Below are positions 1 through 12,581 of a stretch of 64,000 nucleotides of DNA, in pieces. Below the pieces are notes generated by a model. The model saw only the letters and a list, made by a program, of their open reading frames with translations, was not told the origin of the DNA and searched no databases. Source of the DNA: Archilochus colubris (lineage: Eukaryota > Chordata > Aves > Apodiformes > Trochilidae). The position numbers were made by a program, and so were the translations under genes. Every line of letters begins with the position of its first letter. The stretch's first letter is position 1. The stretch is from NCBI GenBank assembly GCA_023079485.1, contig CM041084.1, positions 10,042,609 to 10,106,608 on the forward strand, in the 5' to 3' direction.

Positions 1-857
1 CTTTTCCTACATCTGACAAGATAACAATTTTCTCTTCAAAATGCTTTCTTTCTAAATTTGCCATTATTTATGTTATTTCATTGGGATTGCCTAAGGTATA
101 AAATGAACGTGTTTGGCTGAAGAGTATTTTGTGTCACTTCTGTGGAGTCAGATCTTCCTTTTACCAGATGTTCTACCCTTTTACCCAAATTCTTTTATTT
201 GGACTGTTACTGGGTTCTGTAAGCTTGTATCTGCAGAAGTCCCCCTAAAAGTAAGCCCAATCTGCAGTCACTATAAGAAGTCATCATAATTTGAAAATCC
301 TAGGAAGTCTTTCTGATGTAGAGGTTTGTAAGGTCCAGGGTCGTGAGAGTAAATTATTTTCTGTTGTCGCAGAATAGTTTCTTCTGTTGCTGGATTAGAG
401 CAAACTTGTAAATGTTGCCTATACTAGTCAAGACAAAAGCTATAAGAAAACATCTGGAAGCAGTTATATCTGCCTGTCTTTGGATTTAGTTGTTTAGTAT
501 GAATCAGCTTAATCAGGTCTCTCACCCCGATTCAGACTACCTTCAAGTTGTGCTGAATCATAGTAATAGTGAAGATGGTAGTTTAAGATTTTCTTTCAAA
601 ATAGTATATTAGGACTTCAATCCAGGATTAGTGGATTAGATTACTCTAGTATGCTCACTACAGAGGTACTGCATTTGGACTATGAAATACATTAGAGATA
701 AAATCCAAATAGGATGTACAGTGACATATATGTACCACTTCAGTCAGATAACTCATTTTATTGATATGCTTTTTATTCTCAGTGACTGAATTGCGGTTTT
801 TATCTTGCTTAGTTGGTTTAATTCCCACTAGGTATTTTCTTTTTTACTACAATATAG

Positions 858-1081
858 GTTGGCTGTTCAGATGGAAGCATTAGATTACACCAAATGACAT
901 CAGAGTATCCCCTCATGCAGTGGAATGACAGCACAAGTGGCCAGCCAGTTATTGCCCTACAGTGGGCTTTAACAAGACCTGCTGTATTTTTTGTCCTGGA
1001 TGCATCATCTAATATTTACATTTGGGATCTTCTTGAAAATGATCTGTTGCCTGTGGCAAAGCAGACTATTCCATCAGACAA
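858..1081 (+). CDS. DYNC2I1: DYNC2I1 penultimate coding exon (WD40 repeats)
   Basis: A 224-nt exon with an AG acceptor at 856-857 and a GT donor (gtaagt) at 1082. It reads in phase 0 from GTT GGC TGT TCA and ends two bases into a codon (AA, completed to Asn by the next exon). It encodes [13 protein letters not shown], then an [14 protein letters not shown] segment and [19 protein letters not shown]. These look like the final WD40 blades: [10 protein letters not shown] is a strand-turn typical of the end of one repeat, and IYIWDL is a canonical W-D dipeptide. The ATG inside the exon (894) is an internal Met, not a start. In the family this beta-propeller binds dynein-2 light-chain and motor partners; that role is known from mammals and not shown here. 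Confidence 0.92.
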
Positions 1082-2112
1082 GTAAGTACATGCAATACTA
1101 TCTTTTTAACAAAATATCAATATTATTATCTACATTTTTATTAGATATTGGATGGGTGGGTGGATATTGACTTTAAATGTTCATTAAAAGCCTATATTTT
1201 TTAAACTGTTGGAGGTGTGGAAAAAGACTATAGCAAGCTAAATTTTAATTTATCCTTATTTACTTAGTATTTTATACAGTCTGATAAAAAAAAATAACAT
1301 TAGTATAAATCAAAATCAGGGAGACTGTTATCAGTTGGGGCAGAGGTCTTTACATGGAGCAGCCACTGTTTATATGAAGAGAAAAAATGTATTTCTACTG
1401 AAATGTTTGAAGTTCAAATACAGCTTTACTGGATAAGATTCAAACTCTAAATTGGGCAAGACATTGGCCAACATTTAAAAGTGCCTATGGAGTGCATGGT
1501 TACCTGTAATAAGAAATACATTGTGTTCAGTGTCACAAAGTGAACAGCAAGACTATCATCAGGGTAATCTCACCATATTGTTCCTGTCAGTTTAGAAACC
1601 TATGTATCCTGTACATTGATGTGGAAAAGCAGTTTAAGCCTTTCTGAATTACTGTCTTGAGGATTCTCTTTCCTCCCTGATGGGAGCCCCAGTGGGAAGA
1701 CTTGCTCTTCTGTAGGTTTGACTTAGTCTTGGTGAATATCCCTCTAGCTGAAAGTTTCTCTTGTAGGTTTGTAAGCTGTAGGAAAATGCTGCTAGTTTGG
1801 GGAGAAAATAAGTTTTAAAGTTACTACTCTGTACTGTACTATAGTTCATTTTTACAAAGCTGAAATACTTTTAAAGCCATGATTAGAAACTGATGATGGA
1901 ATCTTAGAACAGAGTAAAAATTGCCTGTTATATTTACATTCAATGATTACAACTGATGAAACACTAAAGAACATGATGGGACTTGAAACAGTGAGAAGTA
2001 CTATACTGTGATGAGCAGAAGAAAAGAATCAGGTGGCTAACTATAAGAAACCTGCTAGAAATGCATCTGAAAACACCAGTATCTATTAATTTTGCCTCAT
2101 TTTTTTTTTCAG

Positions 2113-2284
2113 TGTTATAACTATGGCTCTACTGGGAGAACCAGAAAAAACAAATGGATTGTTAGGCATTGCACTGGCCAAAGATTCTGGACAGATAGAG
2201 ATTCACAGTGTAAAGAAGAAGTGGGCATTAACTCAGCCTGAGGAATGTGAAAAACTACATTTTATTTTATTGCAGTCTTTTTAG
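2113..2284 (+). CDS. DYNC2I1: DYNC2I1 last coding exon with stop codon
   Basis: The acceptor is a ten-T tract followed by cAG at 2110-2112. The first base completes the split Asn codon, then 56 codons run to TAG at 2282-2284. The peptide opens VITMALLGEPEKTNGLLGIA, continues with a DSGQIEIHSVKKKW stretch and ends HFILLQSF. The human C-terminus has the matching elements in order (a VGEPEK-like turn, a GSIDIQHLKRRW-like strand, and a leucine-rich end), so this is the last propeller strand and tail. The bird tail is shorter and more hydrophobic than the human one as I recall it. No frameshift or premature stop is seen. Confidence 0.92.
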
Positions 2285-2430
2285 AAACAATACACCTATA
2301 TGGTTGACCATGTTATTGCAAAATCTTTAGATTATTTTTTTACTGCAGTTAAAAGGTTTATAATGCTTTTTTTATTTGTATATATCTTGTGTATATTTTA
2401 TAGAATATCAATAAAATATTTCATCTGAAA
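2285..2430 (+). other. DYNC2I1: DYNC2I1 3' UTR
   Basis: Short AT-rich 3' UTR after the TAG stop. It contains a canonical AATAAA at 2410-2415, 126 nt after the stop. The end at about 2430 is inferred from the usual 10-30 nt distance to cleavage. Other AATAAA hexamers further on (3023-3028, and about 3952) could serve longer transcripts. Confidence 0.6.
2410..2415 (+). terminator. Poly(A) signal of DYNC2I1
   Basis: Canonical AATAAA, the first such hexamer after the stop codon, on the coding strand. Confidence 0.65.
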
Positions 2431-4289
2431 TAATGTAAATTCTTATTAGAATGACAGAACCACGTTTAGCATAATTATACTCAAAAAAGATGAATTGTAT
2501 TTAATTTGTGAAAGTAATCTAGATGCATATAATTTTTCAAAAAAATATTGAAAATTTATTACTATAAATTACACTGTTGTTTCTCATTATTCCACTCTGA
2601 AGTAATTCATAGTAATCCTTTATCTGGTGAGCATGAAGTTGTGCCTCTGTGTAAGCAACCTGAATGTATGGAGATTTCTACCTCCGGGCATTTTACACAC
2701 TCATACTTGGTAGCACTTTGTTAGATTTACCTGAAAACAAGTTGCAGTACAAATGTACATCACACCACATCTTACTTCTGGTTTTGACCCTGAAACTTTG
2801 AAAAAGGGATACCTGACTACCTCAGGTTACATACACTGCCTGTTTGGATCAAGCTATGTAAATGATACGCTTGTGAGATTTACTGAAATTCTAAATCTTT
2901 TGGGATTTCTGATGTAAATCAGATAATACTGACCTGTTTAATCCAACAAATAATTTCCAGAGCTCTTGTTGTGAGGAAGAGGATAGTTGTCTATTATATT
3001 ATACTATTTTTTGTAGACAATTAATAAAGTTTACACCAAGACCAAGTGCTGAAAATATCTTAAACTTTTGTAGCTTATCAATTTAGATAATACCAAGATC
3101 ATGAGGACAACCATATTAAATGAGCAGAGATTAGGGGGAAAAAGGACAATTGGAAGACAACATGTTCAGACCTTTTTGACCATATATTTAAGGTATTTAC
3201 TGTCTTCTCCTAAAATAGAAATAATTTTTAAACATAGTTGCAAATGCTATAATATATATATTGTTACTTAAATTTTGCAAACTCGAAGTGGCCACATGAT
3301 GGTGCCAAGTCACAGCAGTAAAAAATGAGTGCCTTCTCTAAAGAACATACCCCACTTTGGGATTGAATCTGTTGTAGGCTGCTGCATGTTTCCCTTTCCT
3401 CAAAAGCTACATCTGCAATCCAGAGAGCCCGATTAGTTTCCTATCTTGAACTAATCTAATAATACAAATGTATCCTGTGCTGACAGGATGTGTTTTTATG
3501 AGAATATGACAAAACAATGTGTAGAAGTTTTCTCCATTTCACTTTAGCAGATTGACTTATTGGTGTGACCATTTCTGAGCATAATCTGGTCAGAGAAGTG
3601 AAAAAGACTGGTAGGCATTCATATAAGGAAAGGACTCACGAAACTGAACAAACGAACAAACAAAACAAAATACTTCATTTTGTGTCAGCTGCTTCTAATG
3701 ATTTTCAAGCTTATATTGCCAACATAAGGTATCCAATTTTATGCATGTCTCAGAGGGAAGCAACAACACATTTAACTACATATAAGACCCTTTGTATGAA
3801 AGAAAAAATTCACAGTTGATTCCAAAGTCTTTCCATATCAGAATAATTTTTACCAGTAGCTCTGATGTATCTGTGTACATGCTCACACATTCTACTGAAT
3901 GGTCTTTATATATAATGTAAACAGTACCATCATGAAAAATTAAAAATAGCCCAATAAATGTATTTTTTCTGACCTGAGGAGAGTATGTATTTTGGAATAC
4001 ATGTTCTTAATGGTATGAACTGTAGTTAAAATTAAGTGATCCATAGAATAGAGACTTACTATTCAAATTACATATAATTTCAGTCACTATCCACCCATAT
4101 TAATAGCTTCTATAAAATATAACATCTTGCTCTTAAGCCAACAAATCCTGGCAGCAAGGCTGAAAAATTCTGAATATGCAAAATGCCAGGAAGCATATCC
4201 AAAATTTCTGCTTTTATTTTCCACTTTATGGATGTGCTTCGAAAACCTTTTCCATTTAGAACATAAATATTAATATTGTTTTCATTTGA

Positions 4290-4375
4290 TTTTGTCATCT
4301 CACAGATGGGAAAATGAAGTTTTCAGTAGCTGAATAATAAGTTAACTGAGGAACAGAATTCTTGCATCAGATGGC
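4290..4375 (-). repeat. Possible MIR-like ancient SINE remnant
   Basis: The + strand reads tcacagatgggaaaatgaag followed by an agctgaataataagt segment and then a cagaattcttgcatcag segment. Order and spacing resemble the reverse complement of the MIR/CORE-SINE consensus (CAGATGAGGAAACTGAGG, then CAGCTAGTAAGT, then the region before the B box). It is heavily diverged, so this is a weak call. Confidence 0.28.
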
Positions 4376-5562
4376 TGATTTCTTACAAGTGTTTGCAAAT
4401 GCTTTTATTGACCTGTCAGCCTGTATTTGCAGTGTAGCTTAGAAAAACAGGAATAGCATGACTCTTCTTTTGTAACAGAACATTTCTTTGTAATTGTGCT
4501 GCAGGTGTACATCCTACCCAATGCAATTTTGCCTTAATTAATAATAGCTTTCATTTAGTTAAGACATTTTGAAGGATACAGGAACATTGTAGCTTCCATA
4601 GCAATGAGGGAACATTTTGCAAGCTGGAATATTTTTAGCAGAACACATTTGAATCACAAAAATAGTTATTCTTTTTACATGCAGGTGTTTTGTCGGCTTT
4701 TTGTTTTTTTTTCTGAGGTATTGGGTCTGTTTTAGGTGTAGAAATTGGCAGAAGTAAAGCAAATACTGAAGTGTCATTGGATTATGCAGCATTTTGGAAT
4801 AGGCCAATACAAAATTCACTTACGAAGTAACCAGAATTTGGCCATCAGTGGTGGCAAAGAAGGGAAAGTTATGAAGATGCTGGAACAGGAAAATGGCTCA
4901 TGAACCATACTTTCAATACTAGCTTGGTTTCCAGGTTTAACAGGGTTCTAAGAGTAGAGACAAAAGGTTTCAGGAGGTTCTATCAGTAGAAAACCTCTTT
5001 ACCCTAATTTCTGATGTAGGCTTTTTCATGTGATTCAAGTGGCTATAGGAGGGTCTGTGTCTTGATGTTGTGATACAGGAAGTAGTGATTAAGGGATTTT
5101 CCACAGCCTTTCCCTACAAAAACTGTGATTTATTTCAGGCTGTCCTTTCTGTGATCTGCAGCCACCTTACCAGGCCCACTATACTGGCGGTGAAAGCACT
5201 TTCCTTAATTACCTGAGATTTTAAAGTGTTAAATAAGTGTTAAATAACTGAAAATGATAACTGTCAATGATAACTGGCACTGGAAGCTGGAGATTTTTAC
5301 CACCACAGCAGATACCACTCTGGCAGTAGCAATGCAGACTCTCTCTGTGCCTGACAACGTGCAGAAGTGAGTCAGTCTATAATGAAATAATTTCTCATAG
5401 ACCAAATTGAAGCCAACCAAAATCAATGGAAATGTTTCTGTGCATATCTTATACAGGCTGTGGAAAGTAACAGAAAGTAAATTTCTCCCTGCAGGTCTGT
5501 ATTCTTCCTGCATTTATATACAGGTATTTATAGGCACTGATCATTCCCCTTCTGTCTCCTAT

Positions 5563-5577
5563 CCCCCTCCCCCCCCC
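5563..5577. repeat. Poly-C low-complexity run
   Basis: Fifteen nearly uninterrupted cytosines with one T, read directly from the sequence. Confidence 0.8.
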
Positions 5578-8500
5578 AAGAAACACACCCTTTTATATCA
5601 GATTCTTTCTGAAACTCTATTGTTTTTTCTTGGACAGTCAATATTAATATAGATGTCAGCGACTGCAAGTTAAGAGAGGTAAAAGCCGTCAATCTATTTT
5701 CAATAGTTCAAGGTCATTTAGTTGGAAAAAATTCTCTATAAGTGTTGGAGAAAGCCATTTGTAAATCTAGTAAAATGCTCAGATTTAACTGAATGGCACA
5801 AAGTAAGGAAAATTCAGATGTATGTGAGATCTAATTCCAGCTGCTAACAGTGTCCAGTCCTGGCTCCCTGCCTCCTCACTGTAGTGCCAGCTCTCTGCTT
5901 TGGAGATCCATCTCATCTGGATGCAGTGGTGGGTTATGTAAAATCCCAAAAACTATCACATACCTGGACCATTAGGACTCTTATATCAGTATGAGGCATG
6001 AGGAAGTCTAGTGGTCCACTGGAAATGGAACTAGTGGTCCAGGGAAGAGTTTATCATCTGCAGTCTGGTGTGACCTTGGTGCACCTGAGCATTGGCAGCA
6101 AGACAAGGCCAGCTCACTCAGAGGGTCCTGCTTTCCATCAAATCTGCTTTTGGGACAAAAAGGGAACGTCTGAAGTACAGGTTTAGTTACACCTTTTTGT
6201 CCTCTGTGACAAAGCTAGTTCAGACCTTCCAGGAGCTGCATTGAGTAAACAATTTCCATTTGTTATCAGAAACACGTTTCCTTCACAAAACATGGATTAT
6301 CAGTCTCTGTGGCTTAGTGCAATGTGGTCCTGAGTTAAAGGAGCCTTATACTAGCGTGAGGACATCAGGCCAGATTTACAGAGTTAGATTAGGGTCAGAT
6401 TCTTTGGTAGCATTGCTGGGCATGATTTTGAGCATAAAGAAATCTGTGGGTTTTTTCCTTCATATTGGTTATTGCCATAGTGTCAAACGCAGGCTTTAAT
6501 AAAAGCAGTAACATGTTTGAAAAACCTGTATTTTTTATGGATGTAGCTTAAACTTTTTGACACTGTGCCATTAACGTGATGGAATTTCATCCCCAAATAG
6601 TTTGTATCCTATTATAAATTAAAGCAACCTGCACTCTGTTTTCCAGCTTTATACTGGTGCAACCCAATTGAAAACAGCAATGATACCTTAGTAAAAGCAG
6701 AAGTAATAATGTTATAGCCCATACTACCCATTGACATTTATAGTATGATTATTTTTCACCTTTAGTTGAACCCTTACATCTATTGGATTCATTAAGTTTT
6801 GTAATATATTTGTTGCCCTTTTCTCCTGGATGTCAAGTGGTTTTTGCTTTTATGAGTCTGAAATATAGCAGATTCTTTGGAAACTAATCCCATGCTCAGG
6901 TCAGGCAATCTGTTGCTGCTGAATATAGGTTTAATACAATAAATAAAAAGCAGTTAGAATATATTACTTATCTTTTTAATCAAACCTTGAGGTGCCTACA
7001 GTATTCTTTAAATGGTTTTCCCTCTAAACCAAGAGTTCTACTTTACTAGCTGATAATTTCAGAGCTCTTCCTCTACTATGTTGTATGTCTTGTGACCGGG
7101 CAAAACCATCCAAGCCTCGACCACAGTTGTTGCACATCAGGGATTTCATGACTTGCCTCTAACTCAAACTGCAATGTTTTTTATCTGTTACAGAGAAAAA
7201 GACACAACACAGCAACTGGTTAGACAGATATTCTAAAAGCCTCATGGAGAGACATGGAGGAACTCTTCCAGAGGCTTAGAGAACGGATAGTCCAGAATCA
7301 GATATTTTCCGTCATAGTTAAATAGAGTCAAACAGTGAATCCTTGCAGTGAGTAGCATAAAGTAGTGAAGTACTGTGACCTCAGTACTGCAGGTTTCAAA
7401 TGTCATGTCTTCGGGGCAAAGAATTAGGAGAAAAAAGTTAACAAAGTTTGCTCATTTAGAATATTCTTTCATAGACAGTTGGGACTCAAGTTCTATTGCA
7501 CTGTCGAAAGAAGTAACAGAAGTAACAGAAGAGAACAGTCTTTGTCTCACAGAGCTTATATGATGTAGGTGGAAAAGATTTTTTTTTTTGATTGCTGCAT
7601 TTATTTGCAATGGTAACATGATGCTTTTAATGCCCATGCAGTTGAGCCAAACTGATTAATAGTCGAAAAGTTGGATAAAGAAAAAAAAAATATCTGAAAC
7701 TGCCCTTCTAACCTTCATTTAGAAAATGAAGGATTACTGAGGTTACTTTAGATATCCAACTATTTTTCATGTTATGAGACAGTGTCAAAGGGCTTCATTT
7801 AGAAATGAATTAATCCAAAATTATGAAATTCACATTGAGGATAATGAAATTCCTTCATTGGGGCTGTTGGGATTGGAATGCAGGGTTAAGGTTACAGAGG
7901 GACAGTGCATTACTGTAGCTGCCCCAAGTTTCCTTATGCTTTTGCTTTTCTCACTCAATACTTAGCATTTTAGCAGTTCAGCAAGGTCAATTATTAAGCA
8001 AATACTTTTTAAATTATGTTGTGGCTGCATGGAGTCCATTCTATACAGATGGAGTAGAAAACTACCTATCCACAGTCTTCTAAGGCTTAGAGTAGTTTAC
8101 ATGTTTGAACTCCAATTTGCATCTTTTAATATTTACATAGACCAGGATCTCACAGCATACTGCATTTCATATCCTTCCATCCACGTCTTTAAAAACAATG
8201 AGTGCCTGTTCTTTAGTGTCTCTACTGATCTCTGAAGTTTAAAGTCTATCCTAAAAAAATCTAGCTATATATGAAAATAGCCAGAATCAGACAAGTTAAT
8301 CTTATCCCATCCACACGGCCCAACAGCAAATGCTGAATACAGAATAACACAGAAAGCATGCAATGAGAGTTTTCTTCCAAGTATGGTATGGCTTCCAAGC
8401 TTCTGGCCATCTGTGGCATAGGAATTTTCTGACTCAGATGATAGCAAATCACAGTGTTTAAGAGAAAGAGACACATTTTTCCCCATTAATTCATCCAATA

Positions 8501-10782
8501 GCTTTTAAAAACTATTCGTATTTTGGCATCCAAAAATTTTGTGGCAATTCATTCCACCTAATAATTTACACTGTGTAAATAAATTCTGCTGTTTTAAGCC
8601 TGCTGTCTGATCAGTTCATTAACTGTGTCTATTAACTGTCAGTTTGAGAGATCAAAAAAAAAATATTCCCATTTACTTGAAACACTGTTGAATGCTTCAA
8701 CATCTTGTGATGCATGATCACACCATCTTCCAACATTTGCATCTACTAGAGTAGGGGGGAAAAAACCCAACCCACACTGAGAGTGCAACAAGCAGCAAGT
8801 ACCCACAGTTCTTAGATCTAAAGTGGGACTGGGTTTATATTTTATTAGTGTCTCCCTTGTCACTTTATAACTAGAAATGCAATTGCTCATCCAGCCAAGA
8901 TGAATCATTGCTGGTTTGCCCTTACCCACTATGTGTTAATGGTGACTTTAAGGGGAAAGCTCACAGTTTATGAAAACCCCTCACATTGTGTAACAATCCC
9001 CAAGGAATATCCATGCTCCAGGTGTCCTTAGGCCAAGGAATGTTTGAGGAGTCTCCTTATGGATATGCAGCAATGCTACCACTCAGGTAAGCCTTGGGCC
9101 TTAACATGAGTCACCATGTACCTTAATCTTGGGGTTTTTAACCTCTAATTTTAAGGCAGGAGCAGTAGTTCACTTGGGATATACAGCACAAGATCCCTGC
9201 TCCTTGAACACAAGCTCTGTGGTATTTTCCCATAGCCTTATCCCTGTCCATGCAAACTATCAAAGAAGCATTTGGGTACAGAAGTCCTTATTTGGACTAA
9301 AATTAAATGTAAAAATTATTAGCTGCTGAAATAACTTCAAAGTAATTTTCTGTTCCAAATTAGACTGTATCTTTGCACCATAATCAAGTCAATTTACATG
9401 CATAGTTATTATTTATGGTTTATTCTTCATGTATTATTAGCAACTTGCTGCAAACTTCATTTGTAATGTTGACAAATGTATTAGCATACATAATTTTAAC
9501 CAATATATTGGAAAAACTTAAACATCTATAATGCTTTACTCAACAATCACTGTGATGCCTCTAGCACAGACTGTGTTTGCAGAACCTTGAGGTCTCTAGC
9601 AATTTTACTAGAGCTCTGACTAAAAGCATTGACTACAAAGATTTATGCTGAAAGTGCTGAAAAAAACCTTAAGAGAAGAAGAATAGTACCATAAATGACA
9701 GCACTTGAACAGTCTGATGCTTTCAGTTGGCAGTGGATAGAGAAGTAATGAAGGTGAGGAGTGTGGTGTTTGCTGAAGTGACACTTGTTTATCTTGAGTA
9801 AGTGCTGACAGAGGGATGAGTGACAGGGTGCAATCCTTGTGAAATAAACTGGTGTGGAAAGCAGGCAGATTGGAGCAGAAACCAGGAGCTTTTTTGCTGC
9901 ACAAAGCACACGTGATATTTCATTCCTTTAGGTGTTATCTGTGACGTAGATCTGCTTTGCAGTGAATTAGGAAATGGAGACACAGACAGTCCTACAAAAT
10001 GTCAGGAGAAAAAAGATTTGGAATCTGAGTCCTACTTGCATCTCACCTGGGGTTCGGTATCACACGGTCTCTCCTAACCTTTTAGGGCCCTAAGTACCTG
10101 AGTAAGCTTAAATGGCAATAGCAAGCAATAGTTACCTTATGCAAAAAAAGGGCTGTTGCCAGCTCGGTCTTACAGCCTCAGGAGATACATACATTATGGA
10201 AAACACATGGATTTAATCAGGATGAAGGGATGGGGTTCTATGGAAGAGTTCAGATTAAAAAGTCCTTCTCGCACCTGTGAATTTGCCTTTTTTTGAGCAT
10301 CATTTTGCATTAATTAAGATGCTAATAAAAGATCAAAAGCATTGGGACGGGTGTAAAAGTGCAATGGGATGCTACAATCCAGTGGCTTATCAGTACTGCA
10401 GATTTTACTGATCTTATTCCACTCAATGTGCATAGAAGTACCTGCTGGTACAAAGCTACTCAGCTGGACATCCTCAGATGGTGATACATGGTGGCTTTGC
10501 CTATGTTGGACTCCAGTTCCCTTGCCATACTTTCTTCTGTATCCCTGCAGGATTTTCAGCGAGAAGAGAGTCATGGGCATTTTAATTTAATTTTCATTAA
10601 CCAGGTTTATTTGGACAATGACAGCAGCCAAACTGCATTAATAACTTCAGCTTTCTAGCTATGAGAGAAGGGGAGAGCCATTATCAAAGAGCAAATGTAT
10701 GGGCTTAATAAGGAGATGGAACCTTATTAATGATAAAAGTCAGAGAAATTTACCATGAGTTGATGAAGATAAACATTCCAAT

Positions 10783-10836
10783 AAAAAAAAAAAGAAAGAA
10801 AGGAAGAAAGAAAAAAAGAAAGAAAGAGAGAAAAAG
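10783..10836. repeat. GA-rich (AAAG)n microsatellite
   Basis: A purine-only tract of about 54 nt with imperfect AAAG and AAGG units (aaagaaagaaaggaagaaag and onwards). The apparent reading frame on the other strand (FFFSFFLSFFF) is an artefact of this tract. Confidence 0.85.
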
Positions 10837-12550
10837 TTTAAATATGTTAAATATGAAACTTCACAGGAAAGCAATGAGTCCTGACAGGCACTAAAAAAAT
10901 TAAAATCAAAACTGGCACAAGGGTGTGTGCTTGAATCCAAGTAATTTCTTATGATATCAAGAGTAAATAAAGCCTAGTGGGCAGTCCTGCATAAAAATAG
11001 TTTGTGCTTGTATGTCCTAGCTATTAAGGTTCATGGAAAGATTAATTGTAAGTATGCAGTGTGTGGAAAGCTGGAATTGTGGGAAAGTGCATACCATGAT
11101 GGGTATGTGTGCCCTTAGGAGTGGAGGGCAACTTCTCAGGCTCAGTTATTGCAAAGGTGTAAAAGACAGAGTCTGTGCCCAGCAAGGTCTCAACAAGGAG
11201 ACAAGAAGGGACAGGAGAAAGCAGCTCAGAAGGAGCAGAACACTGATGTTGCTTCCCTGCAGACACGTGGGCAGTGTCAGGGGGAAATGTTCAGCAAAGA
11301 ACATCATCTATTGAAAGAGTCAAGTCCGTCTTATCATAGTACCCTTGTGACCTGCTTTTAACTTCAATATTGGTAAAGAATGCTTTTATCCTTCATCTGT
11401 TCTCACAGTAAGCCTGTCCCTAATTTCTGAGACCAGCAATGGTTTAATCACAGGAGAGCACAACGTGCAGGTGAGCTCCCCTCACAGACAACTCTGGGGG
11501 TGATCACTCTGGGAGAAGCAGCACACATGAAAGGGGCTATTTCAGGTCTGATATGACAGTGCCTGTATTCATACATGTGCCTTGCTTCATTTGCATTCCC
11601 AGCCAGGCAGTCTTTGTGCTTCATTTTTCCTAATGACAGCTGCACTTTGATTGCACTTGTGTACCTAATAAACTGTGATTGAGAATTTTTTATCTCCAGA
11701 TAAATTAATGGTCGTGAATAACTGGAATAAAGGAAAGCAATTAGTTGTGCTGACACTGACACACCAAAATGTCTGAACAAATGTTGTTGTGGTGAAATTA
11801 CCTCAAAATATTTTCAATACCATGCAAGCTGATCTTGAGGCAGAAGGAAACCGGTTGGCAGTACTTACATGCTTATTATGTGGTTTTCAACTGCTTGAGA
11901 ATGGAGGTGATTTGAAGGGGTGAAGGGCACTGGGGGCCATCATGGTGCCTGCTGGCAGAGGGAGAGGATGGGTGCCAGCTCCTGCAGTGCCTCCTGCAGT
12001 GACTTTGGTTGGATTATTGCCATCTGTTTCTGTTTTAGCAAGAGCACTCGGTGCCACTCTAGAGCAGCAGCTGACAGCAGAGACAGAAGAACAGGTTTAT
12101 AATTCAATATTTAGGGCAATTTGCTTTCATTGAATCACCTTGGGACTAAAAAAATTTGTGATAAATTGGAGAGGGGCAGGGAAAATACTATTTTCTTTGA
12201 GCATAGGTAAACCTAAGAGATGAGCAGGTGAAAGCAGGCAGGCATTTCAAAAGCATTTCATTATGTGCCATTTAAAAAAGTGCCACTGGTGCTTGGAAGA
12301 TCACAAGAGATGTGCAGACCTGTCAAGGTGGGACCTGTACAACTCACTCCCTTCAGTTTCTCATCAAGTGTCTCTTCCAAAGCTTTCAATTACACTGAAT
12401 TTTGCACCTAAGATGATGCCGTGTCATGTCTTGGCTGCAGCTATCTCATGGTGAAATCTGTCCAGCAAGACAGAAACAAGGAATTTAGAGCTGTAGGCTT
12501 GCAAAGAGAAGGAACCACAGTGATTGTATGTCAAGGTGGGCCCAACCCCA

Positions 12551-12581
12551 GTGATTGATGCCTATTGATTGATGCCTATTA
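12551..12581 (+). repeat. Short tandem duplication
   Basis: The unit tgattgatgcctat occurs twice in direct succession. It looks like a slippage-type duplication in intergenic DNA. Confidence 0.7.

Larger units (their letters stand above)
1..2430 (+). other. DYNC2I1: DYNC2I1 (WDR60) gene, 3' end
   Basis: Gene span from the left edge to the inferred poly(A) site. Positions 1-857 are intron (no exon recognised there), 858-1081 is the penultimate coding exon, 1082-2112 an intron with GT and AG ends, and 2113-2284 the last coding segment, followed by about 145 nt of 3' UTR. The product is an intermediate chain of cytoplasmic dynein-2, the motor for retrograde intraflagellar transport in cilia. 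Only the end of its C-terminal WD40 domain is encoded here. Recognition rests on the reading [12 protein letters not shown] and the later SNIYIWDLL, both close to the human protein, and on VIPR2 lying convergently downstream as in human 7q36.3. Confidence 0.9.

Noticed and set aside
10783..10836. Phe/Ser-rich coding segment on the - strand
   Set aside because: It is the translation of a GA microsatellite.
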